From NCBI RefSeq assembly GCF_023715145.1, contig NZ_JAMBNP010000004.1, positions 434,001 through 498,000 of the forward strand: DNA of 64,000 nucleotides, in the 5' to 3' direction. This document shows, one piece after another, positions 1 through 9,077 of the stretch. The notes under the pieces are model-generated. The model saw nothing but the letters and a program-made list of their open reading frames with translations. It was not told the DNA's origin and searched no databases. Position numbers and translations under genes: made by a program. The stretch's first letter is position 1, and every line of letters starts with the position of its first letter. The stretch is from Paenibacillus glycanilyticus. GTDB taxonomy: Bacteria > Bacillota > Bacilli > Paenibacillales > Paenibacillaceae.

Positions 1-282
1 CATAATCATCACTTTGCCAAGAAGCATTCTCTCGAGAATGCCAAGCTTGAAGGCCCGGAACTCCGTCGTTAATTCACAAGCCTGTTTACTAATAAAGTGA
101 CAATCCGCCTCCGACGAAGACTGCCTGGCATATTCTAACAGCTGGTCAAAAGCAGTAATGTAGTAGCTGGCAAGCTTGATATCGTTAGACTCAACCGGCG
201 ATAAAGTATTAAAAATAAACCGGGCATGATCACCTAAAATTTGCAGCCAGAAGCGATGCTCATACCATTCAGACTGTGCCAA
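1..282 (-). CDS. DUF2935 family protein, N-terminal part (runs off window)
   Basis: The first 94 codons of a gene that continues past the left edge. The translation contains WYEHRFWLQILGDHARFIF near the N-terminus, the typical opening of DUF2935 proteins of Bacillales, followed by an acidic helical region. The start is a TTG at 282, chosen because GGGAGG lies 8-9 nt upstream and an in-frame stop sits just before it. These proteins have a predicted all-helical fold and no established function. Family assignment is from recognised sequence; function is unknown. Confidence 0.75.
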   Translation of the reverse strand, partial: MAQSEWYEHRFWLQILGDHARFIFNTLSPVESNDIKLASYYITAFDQLLEYARQSSSEADCHFISKQACELTTEFRAFKLGILERMLLGKVMIM

Positions 283-359
283 TCGAGGATCCCTCCCTCA
301 TGCTCCATTTCTTTAGAGGGTATGACGGAATCCGCGGATATATAACGATGCAGCGGATA

Positions 360-1556
360 CTAACTGCTCTTCGGCTTGATCGTGAACATGGCAATGAGAG
401 CGGCAGCCAAGCAGCAGGCCGTTAACAGCCAGAACAAGGAGGACTTGGACTGCTCGATTAGCAAGGCTGCCAACGGAGGACCTGCCGCAACTCCAAGAAA
501 CCGGATGCTGCTGTAGAAGGAAGTGACGGTGCCTCGCTGCTCCTTCTCAATTCCTTCCGTCAGCAATGCGTCCAGCGTTGGCAGCGCAGCCCCAAGACCA
601 ACGGATCCTGCAAACAGAAGGGTAATAATAATCCACAGCGTATCTCTTCCTCCGATAGCCAGGAACAGAAGGCAACCTGAAGCCTCAAGAAATCCGATCA
701 CGGAGATCCATTTCATCAGCTTTTTATTCTGGCCGATCCATTTGCCGATTGCCCATGAAGTTGTACATAGGGCAGCCAGCGGAATGGAAACAAGGCAGCC
801 CTTGATTATGCCGTGACTCCCCCGCTCCTCCAGCGTTTCCGACAAATAGAATAAAGAGGCAAATATCGCAAACATGTTGATGCCGCCCGATATATACACG
901 CCCCAAATCCATCTTCCCTTCTCGCGAAGCAGCGAACCAACGGAATGCACAAATTGCTTGAAGGGAACGGCTGTTTTCTTATCCTTGGGAGCCTTCACCC
1001 AGATCGCAACAAGAAGGAAAGAAATAAGGCTAAAGACCGGAATAAACCAGAAGGGCATATACCAGGTCCACATCGCTAACGCGGAGCCAAGGATTGGAGC
1101 AAGCACTTTACCGAAGGTATTGGCTGTTTCGACGATGCCAAGCCCGCTGCTGACATCCTCTTCCTTCTTGAATAAATCGCCGACTAGCGGCAATACAACC
1201 GGGAAACATGCTGCCGCGCCCAGGCCTTGAAACAAACGGCCAGTCATAATCAAGGCATAAGGCTTATCGAATGCGACGGCGGCCCAGCCGCAAAAAGCAC
1301 CGGATGCCGCCACAAGGAGCAGCCCCGGCAAGATCACCTTTTTCCTGCCGATACGGTCGGACAAATATCCCGTGATAGGAATAAACAAAATGGCAATAAC
1401 GGCGTACGACGTAATTAACAAGCTGGATTGAAGAGCGCTTATCCCCATTGCCTTTTGCATGGAAGGAAGAACGGGGATAAGGATCGAATTGGCCAAAGTC
1501 ATCGTAAGCGGTATTGTCGCAATTGAAGCGAGATCTCTTTGCTTCTTGTTCTCCAT
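360..1556 (-). CDS. MFS transporter, DHA1-type drug exporter
   Basis: A protein of about 398 residues with a dozen hydrophobic segments. The cytoplasmic loop after TM2 reads GYLSDRIGRKKVILPG, a good match to MFS motif A, and an N-terminal helix contains a proline-rich VLPSMQ segment as in drug:H+ antiporters. ATG at 1556 is preferred over the upstream in-frame TTG at 1568, because GGAGGA sits 4-5 nt before the ATG and overlaps the TTG. The gene appears monocistronic. The substrate cannot be read from sequence; drug or metabolite efflux is inference. Confidence 0.85.
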   Translation of the reverse strand: MENKKQRDLASIATIPLTMTLANSILIPVLPSMQKAMGISALQSSLLITSYAVIAILFIPITGYLSDRIGRKKVILPGLLLVAASGAFCGWAAVAFDKPYALIMTGRLFQGLGAAACFPVVLPLVGDLFKKEEDVSSGLGIVETANTFGKVLAPILGSALAMWTWYMPFWFIPVFSLISFLLVAIWVKAPKDKKTAVPFKQFVHSVGSLLREKGRWIWGVYISGGINMFAIFASLFYLSETLEERGSHGIIKGCLVSIPLAALCTTSWAIGKWIGQNKKLMKWISVIGFLEASGCLLFLAIGGRDTLWIIITLLFAGSVGLGAALPTLDALLTEGIEKEQRGTVTSFYSSIRFLGVAAGPPLAALLIEQSKSSLFWLLTACCLAAALIAMFTIKPKSS

Positions 1557-1724
1557 GACTTCCTCCAAGTAAATCAGTCGGGATTACATTACACACTGAA
1601 AGTTAGAGTACGCCACTTCCTTCTGAATTATGAACAGGAAAAAATGTAACAAGCCCATAACAGACTTTCGCCTTATGCGGTCTTATTTTTATCTATGTTT
1701 TTAACTTATTCCGACCAACTGCTC

Positions 1725-2831
1725 TTACCTGATCTTCCCATAGTCCTTAGCTTTAAATTTTAGCTGGCAATCAACCTTGACGCGCGGATATTCTTTACTC
1801 CAGTCCAAAGCCTTCCATTCTTTGTGGGACATGCTGTTGCGCACATGAATCCCGATTCCGAGGCTGTCGACATTGTATCTCTGCAATTGCTTGACAAGCC
1901 GGTTCGCCCGCGAAGTTAGAAGTTCGGACACTCTCTTCTCTACCTGATGCCTGTCCGCATCTTTGCTTAGTTTCAAATTACCGATATATTCATGGACAGA
2001 GCCTTTAAAATTCGCTTCCAAGGTAACATGAATCGGTTCGCCGCTTCGATGTTTGACATGCATCTTCCGGTTGCTGATCACAGAAGTAAACATAATATAC
2101 TCCTCGGCAGATCCGTTCTCATGCTCAGCCAAATCAAGGGCCATGTCCCCCTTCTTAATTCTGCCCCGCAATATGGAGAACAGCAAAGCATCCTTATTAG
2201 GAATTTTCGCGATATACTGATAACCCCGGAATAACCCGATACCGTCAAGGGTAATGTCTTCGTCTTCCTCCTTCAGGATGGGAGCAACCGGATCCACTCC
2301 GTCCTCATAATAATCGCGTTCAAATTCGTAAAGCGTCGTCTTCGGAATGCGATTATTGACGCTGGATTTCTCTAATAACCGGTTTATATATTTGTCCGTC
2401 GATAAATGCTGCTTGTAATTTTTGAACAGCAAATCTTTTGCATTGCCGTTGACTAAGGAAATTCTTACTAACGGAGATATCGAAGTATCCCTCAAGATGC
2501 TGTTAATTTCATTCGCCAAATCTTTGCGCGCCAGATCTTCCGAATATAAAAGCACACGGATTTGGCCGTTTACAAGCAGCAGGTCCGTCTCGTTGGAGAA
2601 CTTCACTCTGGCGTCCTTGGAGCTTTTTCCAATCGCGGAATGCAGCTCTCTTTGAAGCTTTACCGTTGGATCGGCTCTGGGAATACTTATGCCAATCTCG
2701 ACTTGATTCCCGGGTGCCGTATCGTAGCTGGCTGCATAAGTATAGCCGATGCGCTCCAATATGCGGTAATCGCAGCCGGGAAGGACAGCTAGCAACATCA
2801 AGGCCAGTAACAAACTCAGCATTCTATTCAT
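1725..2831 (-). CDS. gerXC: Ger(x)C family spore germination lipoprotein
   Basis: Third gene of a GerA-type germinant receptor operon. The N-terminus MNRMLSLLLALMLLAVLPGC is a lipoprotein signal with lipobox LPGC, so the mature protein would be lipid-anchored on the inner spore membrane. Length (about 368 aa) and the C-terminal region match GerAC proteins. The start at 2831 overlaps the 3' end of gerXB by 8 nt, indicating translational coupling. A longer reading frame reaching 2870 would add a hydrophilic leader before the signal peptide and is rejected. Confidence 0.9.
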   Translation of the reverse strand: MNRMLSLLLALMLLAVLPGCDYRILERIGYTYAASYDTAPGNQVEIGISIPRADPTVKLQRELHSAIGKSSKDARVKFSNETDLLLVNGQIRVLLYSEDLARKDLANEINSILRDTSISPLVRISLVNGNAKDLLFKNYKQHLSTDKYINRLLEKSSVNNRIPKTTLYEFERDYYEDGVDPVAPILKEEDEDITLDGIGLFRGYQYIAKIPNKDALLFSILRGRIKKGDMALDLAEHENGSAEEYIMFTSVISNRKMHVKHRSGEPIHVTLEANFKGSVHEYIGNLKLSKDADRHQVEKRVSELLTSRANRLVKQLQRYNVDSLGIGIHVRNSMSHKEWKALDWSKEYPRVKVDCQLKFKAKDYGKIR

Positions 2832-3924
2832 GAGCGGTCCTGCTCCCCATTTTTTGAAACATAAGCACAATAAGCAGGAGAAAAGGTAATCCGAACGCTA
2901 TTCCGCATTCAATCATGCTTAACGTGCTGAGCCAGTCCCCTACCTCATTAAGCGTCTCCGGGATATACGCTACGATGAAACAGGACAGGATAAGCATAAA
3001 CGCAAGGAAGTTGGCTTTCAGCTTGGGAAATACCTGCTTCAGCATTTCCAGTGCGCACCATTCATACATAAGAATCGAGAACAGAACGGTAAACAGGATA
3101 AATCCGTAGAGCAAATTTTCCATCCTCTCGATGAAAGGAAACCGGATATAAGCCATCATTTCAAGCACGGGAAACGCTTTGTTCTTTAGCTGTCCTAAAC
3201 TGTATACTCCAAAAGTGATTAAGGCCAAATAACAATACATAACGGTCGTGATGAGATTCCCAAGCAAGGTGGATTTGATAAGTTTGGTTTTTTGGTTTGT
3301 ATAGGCAAACAACAGAATGACAATCTCATATCCTAGAAACGAAGAATAAATATCCAGGCTTTCCAGATAGGTGAAATGTCCTTCCTTGAACAAAAACGGG
3401 GTTAGCCGCGTCCAGCTGAAATCGGCATAGAAAAAGAAGAGCAGCAGCACCAGCCAGCTGAACAACCAGAAGAAAATCGTTGAAGCCTTTGTGATGTTGT
3501 ACAGCCCTTTAGTCAACAGCCAAAAAACAAGCAAATCCATAATTAGCTTGAATTCCATCGGATTTGTCGTAGGAAATGCGTACATCTGAAAAATTAAGAT
3601 ATACTCTTTCCCCGCCATGCAGCCAAGCAAAGTCCAGACAAGCGCCAGCGCCAGATAAAAAGGGATAAGCATGAATTTCGGAATGGACTGTTCGAGAATT
3701 TGAAAGATGGAGCGTCCCTTCCCGAGCTTGTACACGGCCGCAATGAGAAAGATATTTATGGACGCAACAAATCCGAATCCCAATACCGTAATCCAGCCGT
3801 TAGTTCCAAAGGTTTCAGCCAGCAACTGGGGAAGGATTAAGGCCATGACTCCGCTCTGGATCATAAATACCAAGATCGTGGTATGGAATGGGGACAGCTT
3901 TTCCTTTTTCTCCATAGGGATCAT
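2824..3924 (-). CDS. gerXB: GerAB/ArcD/ProY family spore germination permease
   Basis: Integral membrane B subunit of a germinant receptor, about 366 aa with roughly ten hydrophobic segments. It belongs to the amino acid/polyamine/organocation-like spore germination permeases that bind germinants. ATG 3924 follows the gerXA stop codon (3926-3928) within GAGTGAAATG. A second ATG at 3915 (MEKKEKLSPFH) is 13 nt from the same Shine-Dalgarno sequence and is a possible alternative. The longer frame to 4038 runs inside gerXA and is not credible. The germinant cannot be predicted. Confidence 0.9.
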   Translation of the reverse strand: MIPMEKKEKLSPFHTTILVFMIQSGVMALILPQLLAETFGTNGWITVLGFGFVASINIFLIAAVYKLGKGRSIFQILEQSIPKFMLIPFYLALALVWTLLGCMAGKEYILIFQMYAFPTTNPMEFKLIMDLLVFWLLTKGLYNITKASTIFFWLFSWLVLLLFFFYADFSWTRLTPFLFKEGHFTYLESLDIYSSFLGYEIVILLFAYTNQKTKLIKSTLLGNLITTVMYCYLALITFGVYSLGQLKNKAFPVLEMMAYIRFPFIERMENLLYGFILFTVLFSILMYEWCALEMLKQVFPKLKANFLAFMLILSCFIVAYIPETLNEVGDWLSTLSMIECGIAFGLPFLLLIVLMFQKMGSRTAHE

Positions 3925-3925
3925 T

Positions 3926-5467
3926 TCACTCCTTGGTTCTATTGCGTACCTTGTTGGGCGAACTGCTTTGAGTAGGTCTCTCGCGCAAAGACTGGAAAGG
4001 AGAGCGAATGAAGATATCCTTCCAATCCTTTGGTTCAAACGGAGCTACGGGATTCAAATAAGACGTTCCCATGCTTGTAAGACCGCTTAAATGGATGACG
4101 ATTGCCGCGATACCAAATACCAACCCCAAATTGCCTAGTAAGCCGGTCAATAAGATAAGACCAAATCGTATTAAACGAATGGAAGCGCTCATCACATAGC
4201 TTGGGATAACGAAGGAAGCAATAGCCGAGGAAGCTACCGCAATGATGAGGATATTGCTCGTTAATCCCGCCTGTACGGCGGCTTGCCCAATAACGATACC
4301 GCCTACGATACCGATTGTTTGACCGATTTTGGTCGGAAGTCTGGCTCCCGCTTCACGCAGCAGCTCGATGGTCACTTCCATGAGAAGAGCTTCATATAAA
4401 GGGGGAAACGGCACCCTGCTTCTGGATTCGGTTAAGGTCATCAGCAGGTTCTCCGGAATCATCTCGTAATGAAATGTGGTGACCGATACGTATAAAGCCG
4501 TAAAGCTGATTGTAATGACGAAGGCAACGAAACGAAGCAATCGGATTGCGCTGCCCAGTATCCAACGCTGATAATAATCGTCGGAAGAAGAGAAAAACTC
4601 AAAAAACGAGGTGGGCAAGGTGAATGCGGATGGGCTTCCGTCCACAATACCGGCCACACGCCCCGCTACCAGCTTGGATACTATCGCATCCGGCCGCTCG
4701 GAAGTCAGAAACTGCGGAAAGATCGATAGTTTGTTATCATCCATGTACTGAATCAGCATATTTGTGTCAAGCATGGCATCTACTTCTATCTTCTCGATCC
4801 GCTTCTTCGCCTCTTCGACAAAGTGCATATTTGCGAGATCCTTCACATAGAGCAGATAAACGTCCGTTTTGGTGACCTCGCCAACTGACAGCTTCATCAC
4901 TTTCAGATGGGAGCTCTTCAATCTGGAGCGGATCATGGCGAGACTAGTGTTTACTTGCTCGGTGAAGGCATCATGCGGTCCCGTAATAACCGTCTCTGTC
5001 TCGGACTGGCTGATCGACCGATTCTCCGGACTATAGGCATTAAAAGCATAAGCATTCTTCCCGTCAAACACCGCAACGCCGCCAGATAATATTTCTAATA
5101 CCAGATCCTTGCTTTTTGTAATTTTGAAAGGCTCCAAATGCTGCAGCATCTTCGCTACTTCTTCCGCATCACCGCTAAGCAAAGGACTTAAGATATGCCG
5201 GCTTAGCTTTTCCTTATCGATCATTTGATCGAAGTAGATGAGATCGATCCGATGCTTGGGAAACGCTGAATGTGTAATATCGCTGCAGTCCCGAAACTCC
5301 TCTAGCATGTGCTCAAGTGTCGGCTCCTGAGGCTCCTGTTCAGGCGGAGGAAGCTGCTCTTCCTTACCGGGATTCTTCCTCGAATCCTTGATCATCATGG
5401 TTCGCAATACTTGAGAAAATGTCATTTGCACACCTCTGGTAAGGATAGGATAGTTCTTATTTTGCAT
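3926..5467 (-). CDS. gerXA: GerA family spore germination protein (A subunit)
   Basis: First gene of a gerXA-gerXB-gerXC operon. The 513-aa product has the GerA layout: a soluble N-terminal domain of about 290 residues followed by several membrane helices and a short basic tail ending in NRTKE. Motifs include RVPFPPLYEALLMEVTIELL and GQTIGIVGGIVIGQAAVQAG, recognisable GerA family segments. AAGGA lies 5 nt upstream of ATG 5467. It would act with GerXB and GerXC in the spore inner membrane to sense nutrients. A second complete receptor operon lies at 37.4-41.4 kb. Confidence 0.92.
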   Translation of the reverse strand: MQNKNYPILTRGVQMTFSQVLRTMMIKDSRKNPGKEEQLPPPEQEPQEPTLEHMLEEFRDCSDITHSAFPKHRIDLIYFDQMIDKEKLSRHILSPLLSGDAEEVAKMLQHLEPFKITKSKDLVLEILSGGVAVFDGKNAYAFNAYSPENRSISQSETETVITGPHDAFTEQVNTSLAMIRSRLKSSHLKVMKLSVGEVTKTDVYLLYVKDLANMHFVEEAKKRIEKIEVDAMLDTNMLIQYMDDNKLSIFPQFLTSERPDAIVSKLVAGRVAGIVDGSPSAFTLPTSFFEFFSSSDDYYQRWILGSAIRLLRFVAFVITISFTALYVSVTTFHYEMIPENLLMTLTESRSRVPFPPLYEALLMEVTIELLREAGARLPTKIGQTIGIVGGIVIGQAAVQAGLTSNILIIAVASSAIASFVIPSYVMSASIRLIRFGLILLTGLLGNLGLVFGIAAIVIHLSGLTSMGTSYLNPVAPFEPKDWKDIFIRSPFQSLRERPTQSSSPNKVRNRTKE

Positions 5468-5487
5468 AATCTTCCTTAAAATTAACC

Positions 5488-5514
5488 AAAAAAAACCGCG
5501 ATCATTGATCGCGG
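5488..5514 (-). terminator. Rho-independent terminator after the 5522-5902 gene
   Basis: Minus-strand hairpin CCGCGAT-(5)-ATCGCGG followed by a run of eight Ts (A run at 5488-5495 on the plus strand). It separates the upstream gene at 5522-5902 from the gerX operon. Confidence 0.85.
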
Positions 5515-5521
5515 CTTCGAC

Positions 5522-5902
5522 TTAATATAGATTCACGTCTTGCTGAACCTTAACCTGCAATTCGCCTTGCTCCGATACGGAGTCTATGCTGACATCTGCT
5601 TTCCCCTCATAACCTTCTTCTATATAACCGATCACCATAATTTCCTGTTGACCCTGCTCCCCTTCGTAAATGAGGTTAATGGACCCTTCCCCGAAATTCT
5701 TGGGATCCACATGGATGGTACGAACGGAATCGGCTTCCATGCGGAATGTCTTCGTACCGTGAGGGAAGGTCATAACCAGCTCCGGAATCGATTGATCGAG
5801 TTTATTGTGTACGGTAATTCGGAAGCCATTCTCGTTGTGACGCGCCAGGACCATAACAGCCATTATAAAAAGGATAATAACGATCAGATAAGATTTGCGC
5901 AT
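5522..5902 (-). CDS. Small exported or membrane-anchored protein, unknown function
   Basis: A 126-aa protein with one N-terminal hydrophobic helix (MRKSYLIVIILFIMAVMVLA) and an extracytoplasmic beta-rich, acidic remainder. No Cys follows the helix, so it is not an obvious lipoprotein. It resembles small immunoglobulin-like or beta-sandwich exported proteins, but I do not recognise a named family. The start at 5902 has GGAGGAAACT directly upstream. It sits between modA and the gerX operon and is followed by a strong terminator. Function unknown. Confidence 0.75.
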   Translation of the reverse strand: MRKSYLIVIILFIMAVMVLARHNENGFRITVHNKLDQSIPELVMTFPHGTKTFRMEADSVRTIHVDPKNFGEGSINLIYEGEQGQQEIMVIGYIEEGYEGKADVSIDSVSEQGELQVKVQQDVNLY

Positions 5903-5953
5903 AGTTTCCTCCTTCTCTCTCCTATTTAACAGTTTATTATGTATACGATATTC

Positions 5954-6763
5954 CTATTTGGCCGGCACCGAGAATCCGTATTTCACGAATATGTCGATAG
6001 CTTCCTGTGATTGGAGATAGTCGTAGAAGTCCTCCGCTTCCTTATTATGCTTTGTTGCCTTCACGATCCCGATTGGATATTGAATAGGCGTATAGGTTTG
6101 CGGGTCTACGGTAAACGCAATCTTCACTTTGTCCGAGGTCAAAGCATCCGTCTTGTAGACAAATCCCGCATCCGCATTGCCTGTTTCCACGTATTGAAGC
6201 ACTTGCCGAACGTCTTTGCCTTGCACGGCTTTGGCTTGCAGCGTATCCCACAGCTTCGCGTTCGTTAATGATTCTTCGGCATAATTGCCTGCCGGTACGC
6301 TTTCCGGAATGCCGATGGCAACATGCTTAATTTCGGCTTTGGTCAAATCCGCTTCGCTTGCCAGAGCTGCCCCGCTATCGTCAGGCACCACCACAACAAG
6401 CTCATTGCTCAACAGATTGGTTTGTTTGCCCGTATCGATCAGCTGCTTATCGACAAGCGCCTGCAGGTTCTTCACGGCAGCGGACAGGAACAGATCAGCA
6501 GGTGCTCCTTGTTCAATCTGCTGCTGCAACGCACCGGAAGCGCCAAAGTTGAAATTCAGCTTTACGTTCGGATTTTTGTCCTCGTACGTTTTCTGAATGT
6601 CGTTAAGCGCATCCGTCAGGCTGGCCGCTGCGGATATGGTCAGCGCAACCTGAGCTTGTGCTTCTCCATTGCCTTTGTTGTTGGCATTGCCGCATGCTGC
6701 CATGATCACCATCATGATAACTAGACTTAACAAAACTAGACTGCTTACTCCTTTTCTCCTCAT
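5954..6763 (-). CDS. modA: Molybdate ABC transporter substrate-binding lipoprotein
   Basis: About 269 aa with a lipoprotein signal (lipobox MAAC) and the ModA pattern: LTISAAASLTDALNDI at the mature N-terminus, NFGASGALQQQIEQGAPADL and LVVVVPDD further on. It binds molybdate or tungstate outside the membrane for a ModBC permease. The start at 6763 has GGAGGGGATAGG upstream; the longer frame to 6784 begins before this site. modB and modC do not follow, so the partner permease must be encoded elsewhere or be absent. It is divergent from the YvgK-like regulator at 6922. Confidence 0.92.
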   Translation of the reverse strand: MRRKGVSSLVLLSLVIMMVIMAACGNANNKGNGEAQAQVALTISAAASLTDALNDIQKTYEDKNPNVKLNFNFGASGALQQQIEQGAPADLFLSAAVKNLQALVDKQLIDTGKQTNLLSNELVVVVPDDSGAALASEADLTKAEIKHVAIGIPESVPAGNYAEESLTNAKLWDTLQAKAVQGKDVRQVLQYVETGNADAGFVYKTDALTSDKVKIAFTVDPQTYTPIQYPIGIVKATKHNKEAEDFYDYLQSQEAIDIFVKYGFSVPAK

Positions 6764-6877
6764 CCTATCCCCTCCAAAACACATCTAATTATATCTATTT
6801 ATAACCACTTTATATCACATATCATTTACCATTCCAATATAAATCTGCTGATTCAACAATCGGAAGCTACCCTGATA

Positions 6878-6886
6878 TGTTACAAT
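6878..6886 (+). promoter_or_regulatory. Candidate extended -10 element for the YvgK-like gene
   Basis: TG-T-TACAAT, about 36 nt upstream of the ATG at 6922. No convincing -35 is seen, which extended -10 promoters tolerate. The divergent modA gene starts 115 nt away, so regulatory sites for both genes may lie here. Confidence 0.4.
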
Positions 6887-6921
6887 ATGGTCAAACCGTT
6901 GAATAGAAGGTGACTTGTCTA

Positions 6922-7865
6922 ATGGCCGACGATATATCCTATACGACTGAAGAGATCGCCCATATTCTTAAAGTATCCAAGCTTACCGTGTATGATCTGA
7001 TCAAGAAAGGCGAGCTCCAATCCTACCGTGTAGGCAAGCAAATGCGGGTGGATTCCTCCGACTTGGAGGCCTATAAGCAGAGCACGAAAAGCACTCCAAA
7101 ATTAACCGAGCCGTCTGCCGCGATTATCCCGTCCGTTCCCTCTTATCCGCCCAGCAGCAGCCGTCCGATAGTCATTACGGGGCAGGATGTCAGCCTTGAT
7201 CTATTAGCTACGCATCTGGAAAAGCATGTCCCCGGCGTTCGTCCGTTGCGTTCTTATGTAGGCAGTCTGGACAGCCTGTTCTCCATGTATAAAGGGGAAT
7301 CGGATATTGTCAGCACGCATCTGCTGGATGGCGACTCGGGAGACTATAATCTCCCTTATATCCGAAGACTCTTAATTGGTTCTTCCTATAAAGTCGTGAA
7401 TCTGCTCAAACGGCGTGCGGGTCTGTACGTCGCGAAAGGAAATCCCCACAAGCTCGGAAGCTGGGCAGATCTTGGACGCCGGGCTTAAAGCTGGTCAACC
7501 GCGAGAGAGGCTCCGGTGCCCGCGTTCTGCTGGATGAACAGCTGCGTCTGCACGGCATACAACCGGTTGAATTGTCAGGGTATGAGCTTGAGGAAAGCAA
7601 TCATATCGGCGTTGCCGGCAAGGTAGCTTCCGGAGAGGCCGATGTGGGGGTTGGCATCGAGAAAGCTGCCGTTATCGTGGGCAATGTCGATTTTATCCCT
7701 CTTATTCAAGAGCAATATGATCTTGTTCTGCTGAACAAACCCGAGAATTCGGCATGGATCTCAGCCGTGATGAACATTTTAAACTCTACCTCCTTCCACA
7801 AGGAGCTTCGATCGATTTCCGGCTATGATCTGTCTCTAACAGGCCAGATTTTGTACGAAACCTGA
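6922..7865 (+). pseudogene. YvgK-like HTH plus periplasmic-binding-domain regulator, frameshifted
   Basis: The first half encodes an excisionase/MerR-like helix-turn-helix (TTEEIAHILKVSKLTVYDLI) and the start of a substrate-binding-like domain. The frame breaks near 7473-7480 (GACGCCGGGCTTAAAG). One extra C there would give ...DLGRPGLKLVNRERGSG... and join to the second half, which continues to 7865 (VASGEADVGVGIEKAA). In Bacillus, YvgK-type proteins combine this HTH with a molybdate-binding-like domain next to modA, as here. ATG 6922 has AAGGTG 9 nt upstream. Either the gene is inactivated or the base is missing through a sequencing error in a C/G run. Confidence 0.8.
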
Positions 7866-7872
7866 ATAACGA

Positions 7873-7919
7873 AGAACGGCCTTGGAGCATAAGCACTAAG
7901 CACCAAGGCCGTTCTTTTT
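7873..7919 (+). terminator. Rho-independent terminator
   Basis: A 13-bp perfect stem (AGAACGGCCTTGG / CCAAGGCCGTTCT) with a 17-nt loop followed by TTTT. It lies just after the YvgK-like frame on the plus strand. Confidence 0.9.
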
Positions 7920-8457
7920 ATTTCTCGTCTTCGCTCGTAATCGCGAATAACAGATGGTCTTCCCAAATCCCGTTAATCTTCAAATAGCGCTGCGCTAAGC
8001 CTTCCTGCCGGAAGCCCGCCTTTTGCAGCACGCGGACCGAGCGTTCATTTCTTGGCATAACGCCTGCTTGAATGCGGTGCAGGTTCAGCTCGTCAAACGC
8101 CTTGCGAACGATCAACGACACTGCCGCGGTCGCGTATCCCTGTCCGTTATGAGCCTCATCAATGAAGTAACCGAGATACGCGTTCTGGAACGCGCCTTTG
8201 GACACTCCGGTCAGAGCGATCCTGCCAATCAATTCATCGAACTCCGGTAAGAATATCCCGTAAATGTAAGCCTGTCCCTGCTCCGCAGCAGCTTCGCCGT
8301 TGGCAAGCTCCTTCGCTTGCTCTTCGATTGTATAATGCTTCTCGTCCCGAACCGGTTCAAACGGCTGGAAGAACGCACGATTTCGCAGTCTAAGCTCAAG
8401 CAGCGCTCTGGCATCGCCCGGTCCGATTGTTCTTAATTCAATCCGGCTGCTTTGCAT
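7918..8457 (-). CDS. GNAT N-acetyltransferase, RimJ/RimL type
   Basis: A 179-aa acetyltransferase. It has the acetyl-CoA pyrophosphate loop NGQGYATAAV (around residues 105-114), the preceding strand LGYFIDEAHN, and the C-terminal NERSVRVLQKAGFRQEG motif typical of RimJ/RimL-like enzymes that acetylate protein N-termini or small molecules. It begins 3 nt after the stop codon of the FMN reductase gene, so the two are co-transcribed; AAGGA for its start overlaps that stop. The substrate is not predictable. Confidence 0.88.
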   Translation of the reverse strand: MQSSRIELRTIGPGDARALLELRLRNRAFFQPFEPVRDEKHYTIEEQAKELANGEAAAEQGQAYIYGIFLPEFDELIGRIALTGVSKGAFQNAYLGYFIDEAHNGQGYATAAVSLIVRKAFDELNLHRIQAGVMPRNERSVRVLQKAGFRQEGLAQRYLKINGIWEDHLLFAITSEDEK

Positions 8458-8460
8458 GGC

Positions 8461-9018
8461 TTATTCCTTCGACCGCTCTACCTTATGGACAAACTTGTCC
8501 ATCAGCTGCTGAAGGACTTGCAAGATAGCAAAGTCGTTTAATCTTCCCTCATCATCAAACTTCATGTGCGCTTGGGAGAGCTTAAGCTCCGGACGGTTAA
8601 CCGGATCCATATCAAGCGCGAAGATCAATTGGCGCATGTTGGTTTGCGCACGAGCGGTACCGCCCGGCCCCATAGTAGCTCCCATAACGGCAACAGGCTT
8701 ACCGGCAAGCGGAGCCCCGATGCTTTTCCGGGATACCCAGTCTAGCGCATTTTTCAGAACGCCTGTAATCAAGCCGTTATATTCCGGTGTACTAATCAGA
8801 AAGCCGTCAGCGGAGCTGCAGAGCTCGGCGAATTGCTTTACGGATTCCGGCAGTTCCTCCTCCAGATCCTGATTATAAAGCGGCAGGTCTCCTAGATCGG
8901 CGTAGGTGTATGTATAGGTTTCCGGTAGGAACAACGCCGCATTTTTTAATAAAGTCTTATTCATGGAGGCTTTGCGCAGGCTGCCCGTCAGGCCAACAAT
9001 ATGATAGGATTGCGTCAT
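8461..9018 (-). CDS. NADPH-dependent FMN reductase family protein
   Basis: A 185-aa flavodoxin-like protein. GLTGSLRKASMNKTLL is the phosphate-binding loop and STPEYNGLITGVLKNALDW the second FMN contact, both diagnostic of the azoreductase/FMN reductase (YhdA, ChrR-like) family. It reduces FMN, quinones or azo compounds with NAD(P)H in the cytoplasm. AAGGAGA lies about 11 nt before ATG 9018. First gene of a two-gene unit with the downstream acetyltransferase. Confidence 0.9.
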   Translation of the reverse strand: MTQSYHIVGLTGSLRKASMNKTLLKNAALFLPETYTYTYADLGDLPLYNQDLEEELPESVKQFAELCSSADGFLISTPEYNGLITGVLKNALDWVSRKSIGAPLAGKPVAVMGATMGPGGTARAQTNMRQLIFALDMDPVNRPELKLSQAHMKFDDEGRLNDFAILQVLQQLMDKFVHKVERSKE

Positions 9019-9077
9019 GATGATAAATCTCTCCTTCTCGGTTACTTGTACGGTGCAAATATACGCACCACTTAAGA

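Noticed and set aside
1640..1700. Possible terminator after the first gerXC
   Set aside because: Pairing is weak and interrupted; not convincing enough to list as a feature.
9052..9069. GGTGC-N8-GCACC inverted repeat between the antiporter and FMN reductase genes
   Set aside because: Only five base pairs and no further support as an operator or terminator.
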